Shown piece by piece: positions 56,377 to 64,000 of a stretch of DNA of 64,000 nucleotides. The stretch is taken from NCBI RefSeq assembly GCF_011761345.1, contig NZ_JAASRY010000001.1, positions 992,001 through 1,056,000 on the forward strand. The letters are read 5' to 3'. The stretch comes from Thalassobacillus devorans (lineage in GTDB: Bacteria > Bacillota > Bacilli > Bacillales > Halobacillaceae). The notes below the pieces were generated by a model. The model ran no database searches and was not told the DNA's origin. It was given only the letters and a program-made list of their open reading frames with translations. Positions within the stretch are counted from its first letter, which is position 1; each line of letters begins with the position of its first letter. Position numbers and translations under genes: made by a program.

Positions 56377-57594
56377 ATGAAAGTAGTAGTACAAAAATTT
56401 GGTGGAACATCTGTAAGAGATGAAGCAGGAAGAGCAAAAGCAATCGAACATATTCAGACAGCTATTGAACAAGGATATAAAGTGGTGGTCACCGTTTCTG
56501 CAATGGGCAGGAAGGGTGATCCTTACGCCACAGATTCTTTACTTGACCTCGTTGGTTTCCCTGCCTCTAATATTTCTTCCCGTGAACGTGATTTATTGAT
56601 GTCATGCGGAGAAACGATCTCCTCTGTTGTTTTTTCCAATGAACTGAAACGGGCAGGCATTCATTCGATCGCATTAACAGGCGGTCAGGCTGGATTCATA
56701 ACAAATGGAGATTTTACAAAAGCTAAGATTATCAAAATGGATGCTACACGTGTGGAAGAAGAACTTAATTCCCATGATGTAGTGGTTGTAGCAGGCTTCC
56801 AGGGCAGGTCGGAAGAGAACGAAATCACTACGATCGGCCGTGGTGGAAGCGACACGACAGCAGCCGCATTAGGCGCTTCCCTGCAGGCGGATTTTGTGGA
56901 TATCTTCACAGATGTAGAAGGTATAATGACAGCAGATCCTCGGATTGTTGATTCGGCACGAGCTCTTGATAAGGTTACTTACAATGACATTTGTAATTTA
57001 GCCTACCAGGGAGCAAAAGTCATTCATCCGAGAGCGGTTGAAATTGCCATGCAGGCGGAAGTGCCAATCCGGGTCCGTTCTACTTACTCGGTTGATGAAG
57101 GTACACTCGTCACTTCCTCGCGTGAGTCGGAAGCAGGAAAGGATATCCCGGACCGGTTAGTGACAGGAATCGCACATATTTCCGGAATTACACAAATTCG
57201 TGTCCTTGCTAAAGAAGAACCATATCAGCTGCAGTCGGAAGTATTTAAATCCATGGCCGAAGCTGGTATATCTGTTGATTTCATTAATATTTCTCCTAGC
57301 GGTGTTGTTTATACGATTGAAGACTTATATACGAACCGCGCTGTGGAAATATTGGAGAATTTGGGCTATACGCCTGAAGTTATCCGTAATTGTGCAAAAG
57401 TGTCGACAGTTGGCGCTGGAATGACTGGGGTCCCGGGGGTTACTGCAAAAATCGTCCACACACTGACAGAAGCTGGGGTTCAGATTTTGCAGTCCGCCGA
57501 CTCCCATACAACCATATGGGTGTTGATCCCTCAGGACGATTTAGTGACCGCTGTCAATGCCTTGCATAAAGTGTTTGAACTTGATCTTGAATAA
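56377..57594 (+). CDS. dapG: Aspartokinase I (DapG type)
   Basis: 405 aa. Phosphorylates aspartate. KFGGTSVRDEAGR (about 6-18) and FTDVEGIMTADPRIV (about 185-199) signatures, with two C-terminal ACT domains (about 265-405) for feedback control by diaminopimelate in this class. Begins 24 bp after asd. Confidence 0.96.
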   Translation: MKVVVQKFGGTSVRDEAGRAKAIEHIQTAIEQGYKVVVTVSAMGRKGDPYATDSLLDLVGFPASNISSRERDLLMSCGETISSVVFSNELKRAGIHSIALTGGQAGFITNGDFTKAKIIKMDATRVEEELNSHDVVVVAGFQGRSEENEITTIGRGGSDTTAAALGASLQADFVDIFTDVEGIMTADPRIVDSARALDKVTYNDICNLAYQGAKVIHPRAVEIAMQAEVPIRVRSTYSVDEGTLVTSSRESEAGKDIPDRLVTGIAHISGITQIRVLAKEEPYQLQSEVFKSMAEAGISVDFINISPSGVVYTIEDLYTNRAVEILENLGYTPEVIRNCAKVSTVGAGMTGVPGVTAKIVHTLTEAGVQILQSADSHTTIWVLIPQDDLVTAVNALHKVFELDLE

Positions 57595-57622
57595 TTGTGA
57601 GTAAGAAGGGAGAAAGTGCACG

Positions 57623-58495
57623 ATGAACTTCGGCAGAGTATTGACGGCAATGGTCACCCCATTTGACCATAAGGGTAATATAGATTTCGATAAGACAACA
57701 AAACTTGTCAACTTTCTGATCAATAATGGGTCAGATGGGCTGGTCGTTGCAGGAACGACAGGCGAATCACCAACCTTGTCATCGGAAGAGAAAATTGCAT
57801 TATGGAAGCATACGGTGGAGGTGGCGGATAAACGTGTACCTGTCATCGCCGGCAGCGGCAGCAATGATACCCATGCTTCCATTGAGTTAAGCAAAAAAGC
57901 AGAACAAACTGGTGTGGACGCTGTCATGCTGGTTACTCCTTACTACAATAAGCCGAATCAACGTGGGCTCTATGAACACTTCAAAAGTATTGCCAATGGA
58001 ACAAACCTCCCTGTAATGTTATATAATGTTCCAGGTCGCTCCATTGTATCAATATCTGCAGAGACAGTAATAGCACTCTCAAAGATACCTAATATTGTTG
58101 CTATTAAAGATGCAAGCAGAGATATTGAATCAATTTCAGAAATGATTGAGTCTACACCTGATAACTTCCATGTATATGGAGGGGAAGACAGTCTCACGTT
58201 GCCAATCTGTGCCATTGGTGCAGCGGGTATTGTCTCTGTATCTTCCCATGTCATTGGTAATGAAATGCAGGAGATGTTAGCGAAATTCGATCAAGGAGAC
58301 GTCGAAGGAGCTGCTAAGATCCATCGCCAGCTCATTCCGATTATGAGTGAGATGTTCCGCGCTCCTTCACCTACACCTTTGAAGACAGCTCTACAAATCA
58401 AGGGCGTTGATGTGGGCGGAGTAAGACTTCCGCTTGTCCCGCTCTCTCCTGATGAGCGAAAAAGGCTGGTAGAGCTCCTTAATGTGACTGTGTAA
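57623..58495 (+). CDS. dapA: 4-hydroxy-tetrahydrodipicolinate synthase
   Basis: 290 aa TIM-barrel. Condenses aspartate semialdehyde and pyruvate. GTTGESPTLSSEEK (about 43-56), catalytic Tyr in YNVPGRS, Schiff-base Lys in VAIKDASRD (about 162). The product also feeds dipicolinate through DpaAB upstream. In B. subtilis rnjB follows; here a terminator and tepA follow. Confidence 0.97.
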   Translation: MNFGRVLTAMVTPFDHKGNIDFDKTTKLVNFLINNGSDGLVVAGTTGESPTLSSEEKIALWKHTVEVADKRVPVIAGSGSNDTHASIELSKKAEQTGVDAVMLVTPYYNKPNQRGLYEHFKSIANGTNLPVMLYNVPGRSIVSISAETVIALSKIPNIVAIKDASRDIESISEMIESTPDNFHVYGGEDSLTLPICAIGAAGIVSVSSHVIGNEMQEMLAKFDQGDVEGAAKIHRQLIPIMSEMFRAPSPTPLKTALQIKGVDVGGVRLPLVPLSPDERKRLVELLNVTV

Positions 58496-58503
58496 TATCT
58501 CAG

Positions 58504-58542
58504 AAAGCACCGTATGTGTAAATGGCATACGGTGCTTTTTTT
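58504..58542 (+). terminator. Terminator after dapA
   Basis: Perfect 13-bp stem AAAGCACCGTATG (58504-58516)/CATACGGTGCTTT (from 58526), followed by TTTT. Confidence 0.92.
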
Positions 58543-58644
58543 GGTTAAAATTTATTAGCTAAACGCTATTCTAATCATCATACCTTATTTTGTATTGGAT
58601 GATGGGGTCTGGTTCATACTAACCGTAAAGAAAGGGGTATGACT

Positions 58645-59388
58645 ATGACAGAATTCAATAATCAGCCACAACAGCCACAAAAAGATCAGCCAGGAGATCA
58701 ACCGAAAAAATCGGAGCTAGTGGAAAAAATTCAGCAGCTGGGACAATCAAATGTTCCTCAGGCTCCTGATTCAAATATTCATGTCCTGCCTATTATCGGT
58801 CAGGTAGAAGGTCATCTACAGCTTCCACCTCAAAATAAAACAACAAAGTATGAACATTTGATTCCCCAGCTGGTAGCAATTGAACAAAATCCTAAAATTG
58901 AAGGACTTGTTGTTTTATTGAATACAGTCGGAGGGGATGTGGAAGCAGGATTAGCTATTTCAGAAATGATTGCTTCCCTATCGAAGCCTACGGTTTCCAT
59001 TGTCCTAGGCGGAGGCCACTCGATTGGAGTGCCGATCGCTGTTTCAACCGATTATTCGTTCATTACCGAAACTGCTACGATGACCATACACCCGATTAGG
59101 ATGACCGGACTAGTCATCGGCGTCCCCCAAACCTTTGAGTACATGGACAAAATGCAGGATCGCGTAGTGAATTTCGTCACCCAGCATTCTAATATCGACG
59201 AAGACAAGTTCAAAGAATTAATGTTTGCGAAAGGAAACCTTACCCGTGATATCGGCACCAATGTAGTCGGACAGGACGCAGTCGATTATGGATTAATTGA
59301 TGCTGTGGGAGGGGTTAAGGAAGCAATGGAAATGTTAAATAAGGAGATCGATAAGAGAAAACCAGATGAAGAGCAGGTGATCCAGTAA
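58645..59388 (+). CDS. tepA: TepA ClpP-like serine protease
   Basis: 247 aa. ClpP/crotonase fold protease of the translocation-enhancing protein family, linked to small acid-soluble spore protein degradation. A Q/P-rich N-terminus is followed by the [20 protein letters not shown] motif (about 91-110) and [11 protein letters not shown] (about 122-132), with Ser as likely nucleophile. No signal peptide. ATG at 58645 follows AAAGGGG by 7 bp; ATG at 58639 is too close. Overlaps ylzJ by one base. Confidence 0.92.
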   Translation: MTEFNNQPQQPQKDQPGDQPKKSELVEKIQQLGQSNVPQAPDSNIHVLPIIGQVEGHLQLPPQNKTTKYEHLIPQLVAIEQNPKIEGLVVLLNTVGGDVEAGLAISEMIASLSKPTVSIVLGGGHSIGVPIAVSTDYSFITETATMTIHPIRMTGLVIGVPQTFEYMDKMQDRVVNFVTQHSNIDEDKFKELMFAKGNLTRDIGTNVVGQDAVDYGLIDAVGGVKEAMEMLNKEIDKRKPDEEQVIQ

Positions 59389-59597
59389 TGGTTCTCTATA
59401 CACCTTTAAGTGAGACGGATATATTCCCAGCGGATCAAAATGCATACGATAGTACGGTTATCACTGCCTACAAACAAACGACTGTCAAAGCAAGAAAGCT
59501 TGAAAATGGCAATTATCAGATCGTTCAACTACTATCTACCGATCCATTTGATTATTTACACCCGGACTATCAACCAGGAATTCAATTTAACGCTTGA
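59388..59597 (+). CDS. ylzJ: YlzJ-like small protein
   Basis: 69 aa. Pattern [16 protein letters not shown] and DPFDYLHPDYQPG match the YlzJ-like family found between tepA and spoIIIE in Bacillaceae. Start codon shares one base with the tepA stop (TAATG), implying coupling. Function unknown. Confidence 0.88.
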   Translation: MVLYTPLSETDIFPADQNAYDSTVITAYKQTTVKARKLENGNYQIVQLLSTDPFDYLHPDYQPGIQFNA

Positions 59598-59622
59598 ATG
59601 CCACCAAACACATGCTTGCCTG

Positions 59623-59694
59623 TGCTATAATGATACTGACTATTATTTGTAAAGGATGTCGCTCTCAATGAATTATTCATTTGGCCGGCATCCT
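59623..59694 (+). promoter_or_regulatory. Promoter and hairpin before spoIIIE
   Basis: Extended -10 TGCTATAAT (59623-59631) without a good -35. Then a hairpin AAGGATG/CATCCTT enclosing AATGAAT/ATTCATT (about 59652-59696), followed by CTAATTTT, which may attenuate transcription. Confidence 0.45.
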
Positions 59695-59774
59695 TCTAAT
59701 TTTAAGTATTTTGTAGAGGCAGGGTTTTTCTACTTCCTAAACAAAGCTTCATTATAGTAGATAGAGGTGACAGC

Positions 59775-62093
59775 ATGGCAAAAAAAAGGAACAAGAAAAA
59801 ACAGGCGAGATTGAAAAAGCAGTTAAAGGTAGAACTTCTTGGCCTGTTATTTATATTGCTTGCCGTATTTGGAAGCGGGGCAAGTGCCATCAGTGATGGT
59901 GCAGTTCCTGGCGGGCTAGAACATATTTTGCAATTCTTCTTTGGTGTATGGTACTTCATAGCTTCCATATTCCTGTTGGTACTAGGATTATTTTTAATGA
60001 TTAAAAGAAGATGGCCGGTATTTTTACATAAACGGATGACGGGATTTTATATCATTTTTCTTTCCACCATTCTATTCACACACATACAGTCATTTGAGCG
60101 TATTCTCGCAGGCTCCAGCCAGCCATCGATCTTGAAAACGACCTGGGAACACTATTTTGCTTATTTAGATGGAAATCTTCCCTTCGCTACGATCGGAGGG
60201 GGAATGGTCGGTGCTGTTTTATTTGCACTCACTTATTTTCTATTCTCAGCTGCCGGGGCCAAAATACTTTCTGTATTTGGTATTATCATCGGAATCATTT
60301 TCTTAACGGAATGGTCACTTGGCACCTGGCTGGAAAATGTATTAGGAAAAATCACCGCTTTCACCCGTGACCAATGGAATTCAATAAAAACGAATCGTAA
60401 ATCAAAAGAAAAAGAAGATAGAAAGAAAGTACGAAACAAAAAGGACAAGCGTGAAACAGACATGGTGATGGAAGAAGGGGAACCACCGGTTGAAGGAATC
60501 GATGAGGGTGAGGAGCCAATCATCCAGGACTTCACTGATATTGCTTATTCCTCTGAATTGAAGCAGCAGAATTCCGCCCCAGAAGAGCAGATATCTACTG
60601 CTCAAGACGAGGAAAAGGAAGAAGATACACTCACCCAGTCATTACCGATGACGGAAATGGAGAATAAAGATTACCATTTGCCAGGCATGGATTTATTAGC
60701 TGAACCAACCCATAATTCCCAGTCGCAGGAACGCTCGCAAATTCAGGCCACGGTAAGGAAACTGGAGAAGACCTTCCATAGCTTCGGGGTGAAAGCAAAA
60801 GTGACAAAAGTCCATGTAGGTCCTGCTGTAACCAAATATGAAGTGTATCCTGATGTGGGAGTAAAAGTAAGCAAAATTGTCAATTTGCATGATGATCTGG
60901 CATTAGCCCTTGCCGCAAAAGATATACGAATCGAAGCACCGATTCCTGGTAAGTCTGCTGTAGGCATAGAAGTTCCGAATACGGAAGTGGCCATGGTTTC
61001 TTTACGGGAAGTGCTTGAATCAAACTCGGCTAAGCAAGGATCTAAATTGGGATTTGCTCTTGGAAGAGATATATCCGGGGATGCGGTGATCGGGGAACTT
61101 AACAAAATGCCCCACTTACTTGTTGCTGGTGCAACGGGAAGCGGGAAGAGTGTATGCATCAATGGAATTATTACAAGTATCCTGATGCGTGCGAAACCGC
61201 ATGAAGTGAAAATGATGATGATTGATCCGAAGAAAGTAGAGTTAAATGTCTATAATGGCATTCCTCATTTACTTTCCCCCGTAGTTACGGATCCTAAGAA
61301 AGCGGCCCGGGCCCTGAAGAAAGTAGTAGCAGAAATGGAACGTCGCTATGATTTGTTTTCTGACACAGGAACAAGAAATATCGAAGGATATAATGAATAT
61401 ATCGCAAAACAGAATAAAGATAGCGAAGAAACACAGCCACAGCTTCCTTATATAGTTGTGCTTGTGGATGAGCTGGCCGATTTGATGATGGTAGCTTCCA
61501 ATGATGTCGAAGATGCTATTACCCGACTTGCTCAAATGGCACGTGCGGCAGGTATCCATTTGATTATTGCTACTCAGCGACCATCCGTTGACGTTATTAC
61601 AGGAATTATCAAAGCGAATATCCCGTCCAGGATAGCTTTTAGCGTTTCTTCTCAGACAGACTCCCGTACCATACTCGATTCTGGAGGTGCGGAAAAGCTG
61701 CTGGGCAGGGGAGATATGCTGTTTATGCCAGTAGGTGCATCGAAACCTACCCGTGTCCAGGGGGCGTTTTTATCGGATGAAGAAGTCGAAAGAATCGTCA
61801 ACTACTGTGTGGACCAACAACGTGCCCAGTATCAGGAAGAAATGATTCCAGAAGAAGAGAGCGAAGTGAAACAGGAAGTGGATGACGAACTGTATCCAGA
61901 AGCAGTTCAGCTTGTGGTTGAAATGCAAAGTGCTAGTGTTTCGATGCTGCAACGAAGGTTTCGTGTCGGCTATACGAGAGCAGCCAGACTAATTGACGCC
62001 ATGGAAGATAATGGAGTGGTGGGTCCTTATGAAGGAAGTAAACCGAGGACTGTACTTGTATCCCAAACAACAGAAGAACAACAAAGCTCCTAA
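59775..62093 (+). CDS. spoIIIE: DNA translocase SpoIIIE/FtsK
   Basis: 772 aa. Pumps the chromosome into the forespore. Basic N-terminus, four membrane segments (about 18-40, 52-75, 85-105, 132-160), an acidic linker (about 205-300), and the ATPase with Walker [15 protein letters not shown] (about 452) and Walker [14 protein letters not shown] (about 560). The C-terminal winged-helix gamma domain (about 700-765) carries [19 protein letters not shown]. Context next to tepA and ylzJ favours SpoIIIE over the paralogue SftA. Confidence 0.95.
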   Translation: MAKKRNKKKQARLKKQLKVELLGLLFILLAVFGSGASAISDGAVPGGLEHILQFFFGVWYFIASIFLLVLGLFLMIKRRWPVFLHKRMTGFYIIFLSTILFTHIQSFERILAGSSQPSILKTTWEHYFAYLDGNLPFATIGGGMVGAVLFALTYFLFSAAGAKILSVFGIIIGIIFLTEWSLGTWLENVLGKITAFTRDQWNSIKTNRKSKEKEDRKKVRNKKDKRETDMVMEEGEPPVEGIDEGEEPIIQDFTDIAYSSELKQQNSAPEEQISTAQDEEKEEDTLTQSLPMTEMENKDYHLPGMDLLAEPTHNSQSQERSQIQATVRKLEKTFHSFGVKAKVTKVHVGPAVTKYEVYPDVGVKVSKIVNLHDDLALALAAKDIRIEAPIPGKSAVGIEVPNTEVAMVSLREVLESNSAKQGSKLGFALGRDISGDAVIGELNKMPHLLVAGATGSGKSVCINGIITSILMRAKPHEVKMMMIDPKKVELNVYNGIPHLLSPVVTDPKKAARALKKVVAEMERRYDLFSDTGTRNIEGYNEYIAKQNKDSEETQPQLPYIVVLVDELADLMMVASNDVEDAITRLAQMARAAGIHLIIATQRPSVDVITGIIKANIPSRIAFSVSSQTDSRTILDSGGAEKLLGRGDMLFMPVGASKPTRVQGAFLSDEEVERIVNYCVDQQRAQYQEEMIPEEESEVKQEVDDELYPEAVQLVVEMQSASVSMLQRRFRVGYTRAARLIDAMEDNGVVGPYEGSKPRTVLVSQTTEEQQSS

Positions 62094-62095
62094 TA

Positions 62096-62134
62096 AAGAC
62101 CATATGTCCTGGTACCAAGGATATATGGTCTTTT
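62096..62134 (+). terminator. Terminator after spoIIIE
   Basis: AAAGACCATAT/ATATGGTCTTT outer stem with inner TCCT/AGGA and GGTACC tip, followed by T-rich sequence. Confidence 0.85.
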
Positions 62135-62268
62135 CTAATGTATGGAAATAGGCGCATGCGACAGATCGCTTAGACCTATTTAATCACACTAATGAGAAAA
62201 AATGTGTCTTATTTAGTAAAAATAAAAAAATTCTATTTATTTATTACTAGTTTAATGGTATATTATTG

Positions 62269-62302
62269 TCTGACAAGATGTGTCGAACGTCAGATGTCAG
62301 AT
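62269..62302 (+). promoter_or_regulatory. Possible operator upstream of ymfC
   Basis: TCTGACA (62269-62275) and TGTCAGA (62295-62301) form an inverted repeat. GTCAGAT is also repeated directly at 62289-62295 and 62296-62302. Location 32 bp before the regulator gene suits autoregulation, but the site is unproven. Confidence 0.35.
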
Positions 62303-62333
62303 CTCATACGTTAGGAATATTGGAGGGAACTCT

Positions 62334-63059
62334 ATGTCAATCAGACAAGACACCCGTCACTTATACTTACAGGTGATTGAACAGATTAAACGTGATATAG
62401 AAAACGGGGTATATAAAGAGAAAGAAAAACTTCCGTCTGAATTTCAGTTATCAAAGAAACTGGGGGTTTCTCGTGCCACACTGCGGGAAGCATTACGGAT
62501 TCTGGAAGAGGAAAACATTGTAACAAGAAGGCATGGGGTCGGGACTTTTGTCAATCCGAAACCAGTTTTTTCCTCAGGAATCGAAGAGCTTATCAGTGTA
62601 ACAGCAATGATTCAAAAATCAGGTATGACACCTGGGACTCAGTTCCTTTCAACTGATTTCGTTGAACCGTCAGAGGAAGACAAGAAACGATTTGATCCGA
62701 TTGCCGTACATAGTTTAGCGCAAATTGAACGAGTGAGAACAGCCGACTCCCAACCTGTTGTCTATTGCATTGATAAATTGCCGGATGGTTTGATACCAGT
62801 CAAAGATGTACTGGAAAAGGATTCCATATTTGATAGTCTCGAAGAATATGCAGGGAAACGAGTCAGCTATGCTGTAACCTATATTGAACCGATTGGTTAC
62901 CATGAACGTATTTCCCCTGTGCTTGAGTGTGAACCTGAACAATCCCTCTTGCTTCTTAAACAAATGCACTATACAGAAATGGATGAACCAGTGTTGTATT
63001 CATCCAATTACTTCAGGGCTGATAAGTTCAGTTTTCACGTGTTAAGAAAAAGAGTGTAA
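62334..63059 (+). CDS. ymfC: GntR-family transcriptional regulator (HutC/UTRA type, YmfC)
   Basis: 241 aa. N-terminal GntR winged helix (about 10-75) with [20 protein letters not shown] and [21 protein letters not shown]-terminal UTRA ligand domain (about 90-240) with the [19 protein letters not shown] strand pattern. The ATG at 62334 follows TGGAGGGA. It precedes a nucleoside-type BMP lipoprotein gene, so a nucleoside or sugar-like ligand is plausible but inferred. Confidence 0.92.
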   Translation: MSIRQDTRHLYLQVIEQIKRDIENGVYKEKEKLPSEFQLSKKLGVSRATLREALRILEEENIVTRRHGVGTFVNPKPVFSSGIEELISVTAMIQKSGMTPGTQFLSTDFVEPSEEDKKRFDPIAVHSLAQIERVRTADSQPVVYCIDKLPDGLIPVKDVLEKDSIFDSLEEYAGKRVSYAVTYIEPIGYHERISPVLECEPEQSLLLLKQMHYTEMDEPVLYSSNYFRADKFSFHVLRKRV

Positions 63060-63090
63060 GCGATTTCATCAATGTGACACATTTCATTTT

Positions 63091-63102
63091 AGGAGGTGAT
63101 CG
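63091..63102 (+). other. Orphan full-length Shine-Dalgarno sequence
   Basis: AGGAGGTGATC matches the complement of the 16S rRNA 3' end over 11 bases, but no ATG, GTG or TTG lies 5-12 bp downstream. The nearest ATG (63120) opens a 17-codon frame ending at 63173, just before bmpA. Confidence 0.5.
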
Positions 63103-63120
63103 TCGATAAATCAGCAAAAA

Positions 63121-63134
63121 TGAAAGCGTTTTTT
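63121..63134 (+). promoter_or_regulatory. Candidate cre (CcpA) site before bmpA
   Basis: TGAAAGCGTTTTTT matches the cre pattern TGWAANCGNTNWCW at all positions but one. It lies 42 bp upstream of the bmpA start, suggesting carbon catabolite control of the transporter. Confidence 0.45.
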
Positions 63135-63175
63135 AGTCGGAATTTTGCTAATTTTATAACAAATAGGGGGTAATT

Positions 63176-64000
63176 ATGTTGAAAAATCGTCGTTCATTAT
63201 TAATTTTAACACTATTGTTGGCGATCGGTATGGTTCTTGGTGCTTGCGGTTCTTCTGACGGTGACTCAGAAGATGCAGAAGGCAGCGGTAGTGACAATTC
63301 TAATGGAGAAGAAGCTGCAGGTGATGATTTTTCTGTAGCGATGGTAACCGACGTTGGCGGGATTGACGATAAATCATTTAACCAATCCGCTTGGGAAGGT
63401 TTAACGGCTTTTGGTGAAGAAAATGGGATGGAAAAAGGACAAGGGATCGATTATGCCCAGTCTACAAGTGATGCTGATTATAACACTAACTTGAACCGTC
63501 TGGTACGCAGTGATTATAACCTTATTTACGGTATCGGTTTCCTGTTGGCTCCAGCTATTGAAGAAGTTGCTGACCAAAATCCAGATACGAACTTCGGTAT
63601 CGTTGACTCTGTTGTAGAAAAAGACAACGTGGCAAGCATCGTATTCAAAGAGCACCAAGGTTCTTTCCTTGTTGGAGTAGCGGCTGCTATGAAAACTGAA
63701 TCTGACAAGGTAGGGTTCATCGGTGGAGTAGACAGTGATCTCATCAATAAATTCGAGGCTGGCTTCCGAGCAGGTGTTAAATCAGTAAACAAAGATATTG
63801 AAGTGAAAGTGCAATATGCAGGTGCTTTCGATGCACCTGATGATGGTAAAGCGATCGCTTCTAACATGTATTCTCAAGGAATAGATGTTATCTACCACGC
63901 TTCCGGCGGAACTGGTAACGGGGTATTCGCTCAAGCTAAAGACCTGAAACAAAATGACGCTGACCGAAATGTCTGGGTAATCGGGGTGGACCGTGACCAG
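63176..64000 (+). CDS. bmpA: BMP-family nucleoside-binding lipoprotein, 3'-truncated by window edge
   Basis: 275 codons are visible and the frame is open to the end. N-terminal lipoprotein signal with lipobox LGAC (Cys24), then an acidic, serine-rich spacer (25-50), then the BMP domain with the family pattern [20 protein letters not shown] (about 54-73), [18 protein letters not shown], and [17 protein letters not shown]. Such proteins bind purine nucleosides for an ABC importer, whose genes would lie downstream. ATG at 63176 follows AGGGGG. Not the ymfD transporter that follows ymfC in B. subtilis. Confidence 0.92.
   Translation, partial: MLKNRRSLLILTLLLAIGMVLGACGSSDGDSEDAEGSGSDNSNGEEAAGDDFSVAMVTDVGGIDDKSFNQSAWEGLTAFGEENGMEKGQGIDYAQSTSDADYNTNLNRLVRSDYNLIYGIGFLLAPAIEEVADQNPDTNFGIVDSVVEKDNVASIVFKEHQGSFLVGVAAAMKTESDKVGFIGGVDSDLINKFEAGFRAGVKSVNKDIEVKVQYAGAFDAPDDGKAIASNMYSQGIDVIYHASGGTGNGVFAQAKDLKQNDADRNVWVIGVDRDQ

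Noticed and set aside
1-64000. CRISPR arrays, tRNA/rRNA genes, prophage or transposase genes
   Set aside because: None could be found by reading both strands; the repeats seen are palindromic units, not spaced direct repeats.

Overview
The window comes from a low-GC, endospore-forming member of the Bacillaceae. Every gene lies on the + strand. The order matches the hslU-codY to ymfC segment of the Bacillus subtilis type of chromosome. Spore formation is indicated by dpaA/dpaB (spore dipicolinate), a spoIIIE-type translocase, ymxH and a sigma-K-like promoter. A moderately halophilic genus near Halobacillus is my best guess, but that is inference only.

Layout. 1-1482: the 3' end of hslU and codY. 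1589-2300: a large non-coding composite repeat. 2630-26028: the fla/che operon from flgB to sigD (rod, MS-ring, switch, export gate, hook, FlhF/FlhG). Its chemotaxis part is reduced to cheY, fliY and a shortened cheA followed by an unknown two-helix membrane protein; cheB, cheW, cheC and cheD are not between flhG and sigD. 26031-26395: a second composite repeat, then swrB. 27073-34702: rpsB, tsf, pyrH, frr, uppS, cdsA, dxr, rseP. 34843-40996: proS and polC. 41284-46269: rimP-nusA-rnpM-rplGA-infB-ylxP-rbfA. 46396-46862: a third composite repeat. 46901-52884: truB, ribF, rpsO, pnp, ylxY, ymxH. 53002-53545: a fourth composite repeat. 53711-58495: dpaA, dpaB, asd, dapG, dapA, linking aspartate and diaminopimelate to dipicolinate. 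58645-62093: tepA, ylzJ and spoIIIE. 62334-64000: a GntR regulator and the 5' part of a BMP-family nucleoside-binding lipoprotein. No rRNA, tRNA, CRISPR array, transposase gene or prophage gene is visible.

The most unusual content is non-coding. Four composite repeats of about 370-710 bp sit at operon junctions, and a miniature relative lies between dxr and rseP. They share terminal motifs (an L end and an R end that differ at the same three bases in two copies) and a modular GC-rich nested hairpin whose stems change in compensatory fashion between copies. Two copies carry the same 124-bp structured insert at the same GGAAAG site, while the other copies show the empty site. The two inserts are about 95% identical and show a compensatory base-pair change. 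This looks like nested non-autonomous mobile or REP-like DNA, possibly transcribed. I do not recognise it as a named family.

Secondary points of interest are the receptor-uncoupled CheA architecture, a hairpin that hides the swrD Shine-Dalgarno sequence, an orphan full-length Shine-Dalgarno sequence before bmpA, and candidate CodY, CcpA and sigma-K sites.
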